Assembly: GCF_000315625.1 (NCBI RefSeq)
Contig: NW_005434587.1
Span: 220,392 to 284,391, forward strand
Reading direction: 5' to 3'
From: Guillardia theta CCMP2712
Taxonomy: Eukaryota > Cryptophyceae > Pyrenomonadales > Geminigeraceae
DNA length: 64,000 nucleotides
In this document: positions 22,901 to 34,379 of the stretch, piece after piece
How positions within the stretch are numbered: the stretch's first letter is position 1
Layout of the letters: the number at the start of each line of letters is the position of its first letter
Program-made: the position numbers and the translations under genes
Notes under the pieces: generated by a model
Databases searched by the model: none
Told to the model about the DNA's origin: nothing
Seen by the model: only the letters and a program-made list of their open reading frames with translations

Positions 22901-23461
22901 GGGCATGTTGGAGTACTGCTCATAGGGAGCATTAACCGCTGAAACGGGTTCTGACAAGTCCTGAGGAATCGTAGGTGGCTGCAGATTGCTCGGATACGAA
23001 TCCATGTCAGGAACTTGCTGATCAGTCCAGGCTGAATCCGGCAGGAGCCTCGGGGCATTCGGATCGTTGTATGTCACTTCACATGCTGGATAATAACTTG
23101 ACTGTGAAATCGCTGGGTTCAGCGAGGCTTGAGAAGGCATCCCCATCGCATTGTCTGCCTGAGCCGTCCAATTACCTGTGAGGCTGACAGGGTAATGAGA
23201 GTTCTCATCAATAGGATCATTGGTCACATAACTATGTTGAGATGCAAGGTTGCTGTGGATAGGAACATTGTACTCGTTCCTCTCCTGAAGAGCTGCCCGA
23301 TTGTACGGAAGAGGGACTGTCTCAACGTAACTTTGCTGCGGTATGAACCCGGAATCTCCGCTCATGTCTGCATAAGTGTATGTCACGCCTTCACCCGCTG
23401 TAGAGTAGTTGATGCAATGGTCTACTGGCACATTGGGACAGAAATTTTCATCGAAGAGCAT
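19994..23461 (-). CDS. double HMG-box chromatin protein with Tudor-like and repeated C-terminal modules
   Basis: Three exons join in phase (21260-23461, 21129-21191, 19994-21079) to give about 1116 residues. Residues 1-450 are Gln/Ser/Pro/Tyr-rich and disordered, like a transactivation region. At about 470-560, FLGKRVRRA through WHVKFDSA to EEDLEEFEVEDG has the V-x-F-D-D-G-D/E-E pattern of plant Tudor-like chromatin readers. HMG box 1 (about 612-690) starts KKPMNAFLLWFL. HMG box 2 (about 714-785) starts KKSISAYWLWSHQAREEI and is interrupted by both introns. The C-terminus has two related copies of WFA...VYxDGTCKxxxW followed by a P-rich tail. DNA bending and chromatin or transcription control in the nucleus is the family role. 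The third exon fits phase only if it begins at 21079 (TPEEKHEWEDKA). Confidence 0.85.
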
Positions 23462-24194
23462 GTCCCATCTCCTTCCAAAAGAATATGTCGGCTTTGAAGC
23501 AATGAAGCTTTCGGCTCAGATGTCCGTGTTCTGCGCAAACTGACGATTAGAGTGCGTTTGATCGGTTTGACATGAAGTTCAATACTCTCCATATTCTTGC
23601 TGTTTTCCTTGAACTACCTTTCTCTTTCTCTTTCCGCCATGGCCCTCCTCTCCCTCCCAGCTATACTAAACTCTAACCTACTCAACCTCATTTCACTCCC
23701 TCCTCAAATCCTCGATGTTTCTCCCTCGCCCTCCCTTCTCACCACCAACACAACAAATCCTGTTCCCGCTCCCACTCCTGCTCCTGTTCCCACTCCTGAT
23801 CCGCCTGCTCCTCCTGCTCCCCTTGTCATCGTCCCAGCCATGCTTCACCCGCCAAAACAGTTTGAAATCAAAACATGGAGCTGTGGAGCTGTGGAGCCCT
23901 ATAGTCAACCGAAATGGGTTTGTAGTCAATAATCACTCAAGTAGCCTTGTGTCATCAGTGTGTCGGACCAACGTGACGCGGCCGCCATGGTCTGACCACC
24001 ACAGAGTCTGCGTACACCGTAGACGGTCGGCCGTGACGACATTCAAGGTGCACCAAGACCAGAATGACAGTAGGGCACGGTACGAGTTCAACCGCCCTGG
24101 TTGCGAGCCTCGGAGTGTGCTTTAATGTAGATTGTAACTCATTCTCAGCCGAGTCATGAGAGTGGAAAACTGAAGTTTTAAATGTTGTACGCGC
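23462..24194. other. intergenic region between tandem genes
   Basis: The region contains a tract of CTCCTGCTCC-like hexamers at 23755-23825 and a GC-richer patch around 23980-24060. No exon is supported. Confidence 0.5.
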
Positions 24195-25474
24195 TCAGAA
24201 CATCACAAGTGATGATCCATGGCCTTGCATCCCACGCTGAAATCGAAGAATGAGCATGACGAACAGACATGGATCACTGTGACTACTCAGTACCTGCTGC
24301 AGTGAATCGTCGGTAGCTGCGCTCTCGCGCGTGACGCCATAGATCTCCAGAGGAGGAGGACTTGGTCCCTGCAAGACCGATGAGGCAGAAGGAAGTAAGG
24401 CAACGAGACCTCACCGTTATCTCGTTGGTGGCAAAAGTCTGCAAAGGAGCGAGCGAGGGCTGCATGCAGAGATAGCCCGCTCCCTTCAAGCCGTGGCGAG
24501 ACGGGAACTTCAGCTTCCTGCTCACCAAGATCAAGGGACATAGGAAGCAGACTCAGAGTTGACCCTCACCCCTTCTCCTCCACCACGCTGTTGCCCTTGG
24601 CAAGGGGTGGGGTAGGAGAGAAGATCCATTGCAACCTTCGCGCTGTCTCCTCCTTGTTCATGTCGCCCTGCAAGAAGCAGTCAACACACGAGAGAGACGC
24701 CTGCAGCTCCTCCTCGCCTTGATCCCAAAATCTGAAAGCGTAGGCGTGGATGTAGCTGGCTTTGACTGCACCGCCAATGTCACCAAGAGCCGTTGATCGA
24801 GAAGTACAGAATACCTGACTGCTAGATGCGGTAACTTGAGACTTGCCGTCCTGAGGAGGAAGAGGAGGCAAGAGAGAAGGATCCGTGTCCTGTAGGAAGA
24901 GATCGCGAAGGTACGTGGGGAAGTATCCAGGAACCTCCTTCTTGCTAACATATTCTTGCATCATGGAAGCATCCGCATCTACATTGTTGTTGAAATTCAT
25001 GCGAAAGATGCTCCTACACATGTCTATCCCCATCATCTCCAGCCCGAAGAACAGATCCACCTCGTAGCTGCCATTCTGCCGCATCACCGTCCAGTTGCTG
25101 TTCTCGGGGTGCGGGTAGAGATGGATCCTCTCCTCATAGATCACGCTGGATCTTCCAGTCTCGTTGACGGCGACGATCTCCAGGTCTCTTTCCTTCCACC
25201 TGAACTTCATCGTCTCCACCATGATGAACTTGTCTGCAGGGTTCACCGTTCCCTGGAGGAGGAGGGGCACAACCTCGGAGTAGTTGTAGACAACCTTCCT
25301 CTCAACGACCGCCAGCCCTTCCTCAACAACGATCCTCTTAGCTGTGACCCTCACATCTTCTCTTTGAGGGAATCTTGAAGCCCGAGCATGCCGCCTCCAC
25401 ACTGCCTCTACCGTCTCCTCCCATGGCCTCGCATGCTTGTGCTCATCTTCATCCGACGCCGTCGCTCTCCCCAT
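24195..25474 (-). CDS. PRELI/MSF1-like lipid-transfer family protein
   Basis: The ATG at 25474 and four phase-consistent exons (24570-25474, 24415-24517, 24294-24368, 24195-24236) give about 374 residues. The N-terminal half resembles PRELI domains. It has WEETVEAVWRRH at the start, VTAKRIVVEEGLAVVERK, a central VNPADKFIMVETMKFRW, then YEERIHLYPHPENSNWTVM and a C-terminal amphipathic helix region (GLEMMGIDMCRSIF). PRELI proteins shuttle phosphatidic acid or phosphatidylserine in the mitochondrial intermembrane space. The C-terminal extension (KLKFPSRHGLKGAGYLCMQP and beyond) is not part of that domain and is unrecognised. The assignment rests on pattern only. A START-like or novel fold is the alternative. 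Confidence 0.5.
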
Positions 25475-26554
25475 TCCTGCCCCTCCGAACGCCACTGCAA
25501 GGTATCCGTGAGTATCCGTGAGACATGGATTGTACGTATCCATGAGTATCCGAACGTTTAGTGGGGTACTTTTGAAATTTTCCCAATATATTTGAATTTT
25601 AAGACCAAATGTTATCTGTATAGTTCGATTCCTGTGGACGCTCCCACTCAAAAGCACCCCCTCCTCGAACTAAAATCCCTACAGTACCGGTATCGTTTAA
25701 ACTAAAGGTACCCACCCTTCCATTGTTTTGAAATTTCAATACCACCCCTACCCCCCTGACAGAATCGATCCTTTCCCCGCCTCGATGACCATGGTGAAGT
25801 TGCATGCTAGAAGCGCTTGCGAAGATGATCAGTACCCCACCGATGCATCCATGCACATCCAGTTCTACATCATCTTCATCCTCTATCTTGATCCCAACTT
25901 TTATGCTCCTCCCCTTACTCCCTCACACGTGCTCTTCGTTCATCTCCCCCTCTCCATGCGTTTGAGCTGCGAATTTTCTCCTTCTCCCTCATAATGTCCT
26001 CTACCATCTCATCCAATGCAACAGACACGTCATTTCTCTGCTTTATATCTGTAGAATGAATCCAACATTCCCTTGCCGCCATACTCTGAAACCTCATTCA
26101 ATCATCCATCCATTCCCCTCCCATTCAAAAGCTCTATTCTGAATGTTTTGGAGGTTCCATAATGTGTGTACCCGGTCTTCAGCTTGACCATTTTTTTGAG
26201 TGAAGAACGAACTCGATATTTGCTGATGTTTTACCCGGACAGCTTTAGCCTCATGCTCGATATTCTTGAAACAACTCAACGTGTCTCTCCCCTTCTGTTC
26301 ACGGCTGCCCTTTAAATTTTAGGACCAGTGATCCTGTTATGAAAGATTTTTCAGTTTGATCCTCCCTTGTCCTTTCTGCATTTTCTTGAGGATGTGTGTC
26401 AAATTATCTGTTTCCCAGTCAATGTCAACATGTCACCAGCTCACTCCTTCAGTACAGCCACCTGAATCAGTTGCATGCCGAACAGTTTTTGATCCCCATC
26501 AAGTTGACGTGTCTGCAGGGGAGAAGGTCATGGGCACAAGATGTGCAGAATGAC
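25475..26554. promoter_or_regulatory. divergent intergenic region with TACCCC/ACCCCTACCCC boxes
   Basis: Between two divergent genes lie ggggtacttttg (25563), caccccctcc (25655), ggtacccaccc (25707) and accacccctacccccctg (25742). Short repeats of gtatccgtgagtatcc occur at 25502-25560. The half nearer the + gene (25870-26550) shows no clear exon. A bidirectional promoter is inference. Confidence 0.4.
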
Positions 26555-28245
26555 ATGAGAGAAAGTTCAAGGACTTGTGTTGCTCCTTCACTTCCGATAC
26601 GAGCTTGCAAGCTCGTGACAGTCGCTTGCTTCTTCCTTGTATGCTTCCCCGCGCGAGTAGAGGTATGTCGCTTGCTCTAAGATCCTTGAAGATTCAGATT
26701 GAAACATCCTGCACTGCATATTTGTGGAAATTTACTCAAAACTCATGGTTTGGCAGTTGCTTGTTCTCAAGCAAAGCAACGTGTATAAGCCCTCACTGAC
26801 GATTTCGCAATTCGAAAGCAAGGTTAGTGTGACGTCTTCCATGGAGTAGCTGGTATATCAACCTGACGTTGATGTTTGCAAGTGCACGGCAGGATCTCTT
26901 GTCAAACGCGATGGTGTAGACCAGCTGCAAAGATTACGTGGCGGTGGATCTTCGGCAATCTGTTTCATGCTCTCTTGACGGAAATTGCTAGGAAACGGGG
27001 CAAAGCCAGACACAAAACACGCGATCATTGTGGGGAGTGTATGCGCCTTGATCTTGATTCTGAACGAGTTCAACGTGGTGAGTCTGAGAAGAGGATGTAA
27101 AGTAGAAAATCAGTTGGAGAGAGATACATGAACTCATTGCGAGATTAGAGCTCGAATTGTTTCATAGTTTCTGAATCCAGTCTTTTCGCTTGATTCGTCG
27201 TCGTCAACGTGCGCCAGCTCTCTGCTATCGTTCGAGTCTCGCTCACTTTGCTCCTCTCCCTGACGTTCCTGCTGGTCAAACTCGACTGTGGCGGTTCACA
27301 TCCGATCCGACTGACCCTTTGGCAGGCGGGTATCAACAAGACAAACCCGACATTTCACAAGCCCACGCATCTGTTCTTGGCAAACATGTGTGTTGATTTT
27401 ATCGTGTCTTATTCCTTTGTTGAAATTGCCTGTCAAGGTTTCCGGACATCTGCAACAAAGTCTGGAAGCCGATATGTGAGAGATGCGAGACGTGCCCTGT
27501 CTTGTCGTTCTAAATGTCCTCGTGACTTCTAGTTGAGAAAGCCTTGACATCAACATGTCGCTTCTGCTGTAAATATTTTTCATTTCTCAAGAACACTTGT
27601 GGGCAACGCGACGATGGATCGTTCACGTATCCTCCTGCTCAAGGGAGCTGGGAAGCTAACGGGTTTGCCAGGTTGCCCAAGTCCATCTCTGCCATGGTTA
27701 CCCCAGCCTCCTTCATGCACTCCAGTACGACCGCGGAAGCTGCTGACAAGTCTCTCAACGTGTCGCAGTTGGTCAAGTGGAGGTTTCCTGCGCCATGCTG
27801 ATGCTCATCTCGCTTGCGGGCACGGGGTCGAGGGGGCATCGCGTCCCTCTCGCTGAGCTCAGTGAGTTATGAGCTCGTGGGCTGCTGGGACTGACAAGGT
27901 GGCAGGCAACGTCGTGCTCTTCTTCTTGATGGTCGGCGCTACTTACAGTCACCTCGTGAGGAGGCCCTGGCATGTCGCGCTTGTCTCACCCTCCTCCTCC
28001 CCAGGTGCTCATGGACGGACGGTGGATTCCCTCGGCAGTGTTGGGTATGCGAGGAAGCTTCTCGTGTGAGCGCTTGTGATCGCATTGCAGGTCTCCTGCT
28101 CTTTGTGAGATTCATCACTCCCGCACCCTCGAGGAAGGGGAAGGTGCGTCGTTGTGCGCATTCAGGAGAGATCATGACGATGTTGATGTCAGTCGGGCAA
28201 GGGAAAGAAGCAGGACAAGTGAGTGAAACAGTTGCTCCAACCTAA
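26555..28245 (+). CDS. DoxX/TMEM35-like four-helix membrane protein
   Basis: The proposed start at 26555 gives a signal-peptide-like leader (LVTVACFFLVCFPARVE). Later exons encode HAIIVGSVCALILILNEF (to 27077), LSAIVRVSLTLLLSLTFLLVKL (from 27219), FARLPKSISAMVTP (about 27665), EVSCAMLMLISLAGTG (about 27779-27858), GNVVLFFLMVGATYSHL (to about 27954) and WIPSAVLGLLLFVRFIT (28005-28245). The last three junctions agree in phase. The order of helices, with the GxExxCAxLM and MxGAxYxHL patterns, resembles DoxX-type/TMEM35 proteins, small membrane proteins of varied function. Exons between 26660 and 27000 and the section around 27430-27650 are unresolved. Confidence 0.45.
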
Positions 28246-28436
28246 AGGTCACCAGATACAACATGAGATAATCTACAACGAGATGAGAACCCTGGCCTTT
28301 GGATTGAGGGTCACCCGAGGCCCGCGCGGCGTGTAAGCTCTAGGAGACAGGAGCGTGCTCGAGCTGCTGCTGCGTGTCTGCATTGAGTTGCTCGTCTCCT
28401 GAACATCTCTTCAAACATGTTAATAAACAAAATGTT

Positions 28437-29704
28437 TCATCTCACCTCGTTGAAGTCGCTCAAGTGCCTGGCTGCAGACTCCCTGTCTACATCAGCAGCC
28501 CAGGCCCCGGGCAAGACGTCCCCGTCAGAAGTCACGGGCCACGAGCCGTCAGAGACCGGGGGGTCCAACAGGCCCATCAGGAGCTTCTTGGAGTTGGAGA
28601 AGGCGGTGAAAGAAGAGTCTTCGTGGATAATTCGCTGCGGAGGGACCGGAAGGATTTTCGCCTCTGCCACGTCTGCCACTTCATGTTACAAGGTCGGCTC
28701 AGGATTTTCTCTTGCTCACTCTGGTATAACCCGTTGCTCGTCGTTGCCGTCAGCCAGTTTTGAGCCTTGTCGAATCTCATCTTGTACGCTTGCAGCTCGT
28801 CCTCAAGATCCTCAATGCGGCGCAAGTAGAGCTCGCGCTGCTTCTCATGCATGTGAACACTCTCCTCCAGCTCCATCAGGCGTTTGTCTGCTGCTTGCGA
28901 AAATTTCCAAAAAGACTTGGAAGGCGAGACAGTAGCAAACACAGGGAGCAGATGCCTGGGAGTGGAATGAGTCACGGGAGCTTCGTTCTGCAGGAAAGTT
29001 AATAGATGCAGTCATGTCGTCGTCGTGACCTCGTCGACTTCTATCGAATGGATGGTCTCCGTGAAGTGATCAGTGTCATCGAAGCAACTCTCAACCTGCT
29101 CATGATCAGGCAGCGACCGGCCTAGTGACCTTCTTGCACCTGCACACCCACGTGCTTCTGCCCGACGGACATTCTGGGACGACGATGAGCCAGCATGTCA
29201 GCTGCCAACTAAATCAGCTTGTCTGGTCTTGGAATAACCAGCTCCAACCTGGAGCAGGAGCCATGGCAGAGCGAGAGTCACTCTTGGTCAGAGCTGGCAA
29301 CTGCGACTTCTCTCCCTGTTGCTCATGTTGAGGTTTGAATTCTGAAGTTTGTTGTTCTCCATTACGCACAGTCTTCAACAATCTGATCGCTACATGAGAC
29401 GAGGAGAGAGAGCAAGGCCCGGCTGTCATGATACACCTGAAAATCTCGTCCAAGATCTCGATAGGCGCGGCGTCTGCACCGCAGTAAAGAATCTTCTGCA
29501 AGCGGTGAAGTCGGTCAAAGACAACCTGCAAGAACCGTCAGTCCAATGTAACTCCCCGACTCTTCTCACCTCGAGCGCGCGATGCCGTTGGTTCTCGTCG
29601 TCATTCGTTGCAGCATGGCTGCTGGGCACTTGTAACGCCGGGGAGTGCTCGCCCAACACAGGAGCAGAGTGAGCGTTGGGCTTGTCATCATCCATCAGAG
29701 CCAT
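28437..29704 (-). CDS. coiled-coil protein, unknown
   Basis: The ATG at 29704 starts an acidic exon (MALMDDDKPNAHSAP) that ends at a GTGAGAAG donor near 29569. The next exon (VVFDRLHRLQKILYCGAD, then LLKT and a Gln-rich stretch) runs to about 29240. Further exons at about 29010-29160 and 28709-28990 include an unambiguous coiled coil (RLMELEESVHMHEKQRELYL). The last exon runs from about 28655 to the stop at 28437. The 56-base intron at about 28656-28711 restores phase. The middle junction near 29165-29240 is not settled. No domain beyond the coiled coil is recognised. Confidence 0.55.
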
Positions 29705-30584
29705 TCGTCAGAATGCCTTATGAAGCTCTTACGAGCATCCAGAATGATCTCACTCTTGCTCCGTTCGTTCGCTGGCAAGCAACGTTAGCAGGCAAGATGG
29801 ATGTGCTTGCTTGCAAGAAAGGCAAACGAGTCCGACTAGTCAGATCTCTTCAAAAGTGTAAGTAGGAATCGATGAAAAACATGCGTTGGGACTGTCGAGA
29901 GCGATGGTGCAGCTTTGAAGGAAATCCAAAACAGAAATAGGAGAGGTATTAGAGAATATTCTAGTGTGCATGCGAGGACAAAATTGTACTGTACATGAGA
30001 GGAAGCAACCTGACAAGTTTGGGAAGGGGGAAGGGATGAGAGGTATGGTGTATAGCGGAGAAGAAAAGAGAGAGTGCAAATCTGGCTGCCAGTTCCGGGT
30101 AATCAAAGCAGAAAACTGAAGAAAGGTCATGAAAGGCCTGGAAGAAACTCAAAGTTGGCAAGGGAGCTGAAGATTCGAGCACATGCACATGACAGGGTGA
30201 GAAGAAGGAACTTGAGTCGAGAGTTGGGAGAACGTGAGGAGGGAGGCAGCATCCCGGGCTGCGACAACAACAGCATGGCTACTCCTCCAATGGCGGGCCA
30301 GTGAGAAAGTGATAGTAACTTTTGGGTAAGGGCTCAGTAGGGACAAGTCACGTGGCCCACGGTAGTTCGGAAGCCCCGAAGGCATTAAAACAGGTTGAAG
30401 GCAAAGAGAGCATATTTTCAAATTTCCATACTAAGTAAATAATCATCTCCCTTCACCTTCAACCTCCTTGATACCACTCGGGACCCGATCTCGATGACCC
30501 CTACGTACCCCAGGAAGTATCAAGACATTACATGTGACTAGAGGTGAAGAAACTATATGAGATGCCACGAGGAGTGAGATGCGG
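29705..30584. other. intergenic, nothing recognised
   Basis: There are no exons with convincing splice sites. The stretch is purine-rich on the + strand and runs into the GGAGA repeat. Confidence 0.5.
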
Positions 30585-31290
30585 CAAAACCGGAGAGGAG
30601 AGGAGGGGAGAGGAGAGGAGGGGAGAGGAGAGGAGAAGAGAGGAGAGAAGAGGAGAGGAGAGGAGAGGAGAGGAGGGGGGAGGAGACTCTGAGAGGAGAC
30701 GAGAGGAGACTCTGAGAGGAGATAGAGGAGAGGAGAGGCAAGAGGAGATAGAGGAGAGGAGAGGAGACGACTGAGCGAGAGGAGATGAGAGGAGAGGAGG
30801 GGAGACGAGACGAGACGAGACGAGACGAGAGGAGAGGAGAGGAGAGGAGACTCCCAAGAGAGAAGGGAAGGGGAGAGGAGAGGAGAGGAGATAGAGGAGA
30901 GGAGAGGAGATAGAGGAGAGGAGAGGACAGGACTGAGCGAGGGGAGGGGAGGGAGACCAGAGGAGGCGACTGAGCGAGGGGAGGTGAGAAGAGGGGACAC
31001 GAGACGAGACCCCGAAACGCGTACTGCCAAGAGAAAGGAGGGACGGGAGAGGAGGGGGGTGGGAGANNNNNNNNNNNNNNNNNNNNNNNNNNNNNNNNNN
31101 NNNNNNNNNNNNNNNNNNNNNNNNNNNNNNNNNNNNNNNNNNNNNNNNNNNNNNNNNNNNNNNNNNCTAATAACGGGAAAATCAGCGTTGAAAAATGTTG
31201 TGGGAGGAGAGGAGAGGAGAGGAGGGGAGAGGAGGGGAGAGGAGGGGAGAGGAGAGGAGAGGAGAGGAGAGGAGGTTTTCAATGGGCAGG
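30585..31290. repeat. large degenerate (GGAGA)n satellite interrupted by an assembly gap
   Basis: Hundreds of bases of GGAGA/GGGGAGA units with GACGAGAC and GATAGAGGAGAGGA variants flank a run of exactly 100 Ns (31067-31166). The gap is best read as an unresolved repeat of unknown length. Reading frames across it are artefacts. Confidence 0.95.
31067..31166. other. assembly gap (100 N)
   Basis: One hundred consecutive Ns, a conventional placeholder for a sc​affold gap. Confidence 1.
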
Positions 31291-31666
31291 AGGGAAGGAG
31301 GGAAGAGGAGGAGAGTGTCGGAGGAGGAGAATCCAGGGGGAGAGAAGAAGCGAGTGAGACTATAAGTGTGGGGACAGGGAGGGAAAAACAGACGATGCAT
31401 GCAATCAGACTTGACTCCACCTCATGAGTAGATGCATGCGATGAAGACAAGACTTGCAACATTTTCATAGCGCCTTGTTTTAAAGAATCATCAGAGAAAT
31501 GGGCACAATATGCTGATGGATTGCGAGAGGCTACAAACCCATTCTGATACAAGAAAGAAACGATTCATGACTACTCAGTGTGCATTCCGGCTGTACAAGT
31601 TATAGAGAAACATTTCCTCTTTCGAGAATGATCTTTTTGGCACGTGGGGCTCCGATTCACTCTTCA

Positions 31667-32880
31667 CTACTTCTTCTGCGGAGGTTGTGCAGGGGCGAGG
31701 ATGCGTTCGAGCTCTTGCTTCGTCTGAACGTTTGTTTTCTTCAAAGATTGCACTTCCTCCTGATGTTTCTTCTCTTCCAACTGCAATGATCTCACTCGTT
31801 ACTTCACTTGTGAACAGATCGCGCAAACTCTCGTACCGCTCTTCTTTCAGCTTCCTTCTTCTCTGTTGAATCGCACTTGGTCTGTCGAATGAGACAAAAG
31901 CTCAACACTAAACCGAGGGGTTGTTTGACGACAGCAGAGATTTCATTATCGTACCTTCAATTCCTCAATCTGACGATTGAGATCTGTTGTTTCACCTTCA
32001 AGCTGTACAATCTTGTTCTTCATTTCCACCTTGTACTGTTCGGCAAGGAGCGCTTTCCGCATTCCAAATGCAATACTTGGAGCCATGAGCGTCAGCTCAA
32101 AATGACTGAAAGGACTAGAAATCACCAGCTCTCGTAAAGCGTTTGATATGCTGCAATCGTCATGCGAATCTCATCTCGAACTCGCAACAGAAGAAGCCCT
32201 CGCTCAGCGCAGTTAATGGTAACCTGATGAATTAGTCGGTTACAGCTGACGTGACAGGTTCTGCATGATAACACCTGACGGATGATCTCGTCGAACGCTT
32301 GCACATAGAGCTCTTCTCGAACAGGACATATCCCAGTCTCTCTCGCTTGCCTTTGTTGCAATTTTCGGTCGAGGTCCTCCTACTTCACGGTTCAGAACCA
32401 TGTTTATGTTTCTGTCATGGGGCAAAGAATTGCTCAGAGAGCACAACGGATACCTGCAGATTGATGACATCAAGCCTCGTTGCTGGTGTGCTTGAAACAT
32501 ATTGAACCCATAGCTGTCCATCCTCCGTCCATTCTCTACAAACATTCCAAGGCTTACATACAGTCTCACACAAATCATGTCTCAAATCACCCTCTGTAAT
32601 CGCATCACTAACAGGCACACAGAGACACTGACAGTGTTCGCAATGTACATTTTGCACTTCAAACTGCAGCACGAGAGAACCTGGGTGGAAGAATAGAATT
32701 GAGAATGTCCTCCGTTTTACTGGATGCATCAGCCGAGCCGTTGCTCGCGGGCTGGTTCTTAGGAGGGGAGGAGGCAGTGGGGGCAGCAGCAGGCTTGGCG
32801 GTCTTGGCGGTCTTGGCTTTCGCTGTGGCGATAAGGACGGGCGAGTCGAACGCGACGAGCGAAGCCGAAGGAGGCAGCAT
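31667..32880 (-). CDS. DNALI1: axonemal dynein light intermediate chain (p28)
   Basis: From the ATG at 32880 (MLPPSASLVAFDSPVLI), successive exons match the DNALI1/p28 family from end to end. They read EDILNSILPP, then REWTEDGQLWVQYVSSTPATRL (32462-32534), RQARETGICPVREELY (about 32279-32383), VTINCAERGLLLLRVRDEIRM (to about 32130), a coiled coil (KIVQLEGETTDLNRQIEELK), and a final exon LEEKKHQEEVQSLKKTN ending LERILAP with a K-rich tail and TAG at 31667-31669. The protein is a structural subunit of single-headed inner-arm dyneins on ciliary doublets. Its presence implies motile flagella. The exact phases at the last introns were read by homology. Confidence 0.92.
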
Positions 32881-33061
32881 GGCGAGCGGCGCCGGCTGAG
32901 CGGTTGAAAGGCAGATTGAAAGGTGGGGTTGAAAACCATAGGGGGTGGGTTATCATCTCACTTCTGGGTGGGTACAAGTATCTACTTTGACCGGGTCCGC
33001 ACACATTCGAGGGGAGTCGGGGGGTACTGTAGTAGGGCACTAGAGGGGTAAGTAATAGTAA
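32881..33061 (-). promoter_or_regulatory. CCCACCC/TACCC boxes upstream of the p28 gene
   Basis: On the sense strand this region contains GTACCCACCC and ACCCACCCCC boxes about 60-100 bases before the ATG at 32880, and further TACCCC-like repeats to 33040. They match boxes before other genes in this window. The role is inferred. Confidence 0.4.
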
Positions 33062-33445
33062 GTCTTTACTCAACGCTTTGAGTGATTATTTATCAGACTG
33101 AACCGTTTGAGTAAAGGTCAGGGTCAAGAACCTTTCTTTACTCAAGAACCCGGTTACTGCCAGGCTGGAACCGTAACGGGTGACTTCGGAATGTCCGATC
33201 GGACAGTTCTCAGTACTCACCCGGGCCGGGCCGGGCCCCGGCGGCCGCCGGGGCGGCGCCGTGTCATGAACTGAGACCTGGCCCGGGGATGAGCCTGGGG
33301 GTAGCTGGGTTCTCTCTGTCTTTCCGAAAGCCTAGCCTGCACCCGGTTGTTTCAGGCCCGATGACGGTCCGTCGCGATTCATAAAAATACAAGTTTACAG
33401 GAGAAGAATGTATTCTAGTCCGGCCGGGCAGTATGGCAGGCTCGG
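33062..33445. repeat. GC-rich hairpin block with TTTACTCAA motifs, upstream of the p28 gene
   Basis: The block holds several TTTACTCAA/TTGAGTAAA motifs (33064, 33103, 33136), a GTCAGGGTCAAG segment also found at 2301, and a core of GGCCGGGCCGGGCC and GGCGGCCGCCGGGGC palindromes (33223-33260). No reading frame is credible. It belongs with the similar blocks at 1800, 35250, 36490, 43690, 52440 and 58106. Confidence 0.55.
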
Positions 33446-33486
33446 TCATTACACTGTCCTCGTTGTGTACGATCTACTGCCCAGGA

Positions 33487-34379
33487 TTATGAAGTCAAGA
33501 GTAGCGCTTTTAGGGCAGCAGGTTCATAGAAAAGCAAACCCTGCAAAAAGTTTGACTAGAAGAACTTGAAGAGTCGACAGTAAAACGTACCTGACAATAA
33601 GATTCGTCCATACTCTCGAAGTTGTATGAAGCGATCTTTTCTCTCTCAGCTTCATTGTTGGCCAGGTCGCGAACTGTGATATTGGATGTCGGCAACAGGT
33701 TTGGCTGCATGTATGGAATCCAAAGGGGATCAGAGTTATGTCTTTGGACAGGCCCAAGAGCTATGTCGAGTTCTCTGTCCAGGTCTGTCCGATCTGGCTG
33801 GCTTTGCGTCCGCATCAAGTTCACACCCACCAAACTTCCTGTCTGAGACGCCTTGGAGGCTTGTGCAATGATGTCCAAGGTTGAAACCCCGCCTTGCCTC
33901 TTGAAAGAGAAGGTGCTGTTGTAATGCAGGCAGGCATTGCAGACACGCACGTATCGGGCAGGGCCACTCTCTCCGTTGGAAGGAAGCATCAGCCTCTGCC
34001 AGGGTAAAAAGTCAAAATTCATTCCGCCAGGATTAAAATCAGTATTTACCGTTCCACCTGAGCATGTCGAGCAAACAATTCTCCCACAAGACCGGCAGTG
34101 ATGCTTAATTCCTGTAGACCATCTCCCAAACTTCCTCCCGCACGTTAAGATTGAGCAGGTGTCTGCCTCACTGTTTGGTTGCCAAAGGTTTCTAGAAATT
34201 TGACGACCGATTGAGCAGTATAGCTGACTGTCAGAAGATGGTGAGCATGCCAACAGGAAATCTCTCTCAGTGTCTAATGAATGACCAGCTATCCTCCCAT
34301 CAAATGTCAGGTATCGGGCAGTCTCGGATGAAACGCTGGAGGTAGAGGAGCTTGAGAGGGGGCTGCCTGTAGACGACAT
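33487..34379 (-). CDS. FYVE-type zinc finger protein
   Basis: The ATG at 34379 and two exons (33591-34379 and 33487-33540), divided by a clean 50-base intron (GTACGT to TTGCAG), give 280 residues. The zinc finger has eight Cys at about 75, 80, 95, 98, 103, 106, 147 and 150 with the core KHHCRSCGRIVCSTCS and YVRVCNAC. That is the FYVE/FYVE-related pattern, which binds PI3P on endosomal membranes. The first pair is spaced C-x4-C rather than C-x2-C and the basic patch reads IKHHCR. The insert between the sixth and seventh Cys is long, so lipid specificity is uncertain. The rest is Ser-rich and low in known domains. Confidence 0.75.

Noticed and set aside
30443-31552. 369-residue minus-strand frame made of SSPLL repeats
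   Set aside because: It is the complement of the GGAGA repeat and reads straight through the 100-N gap.
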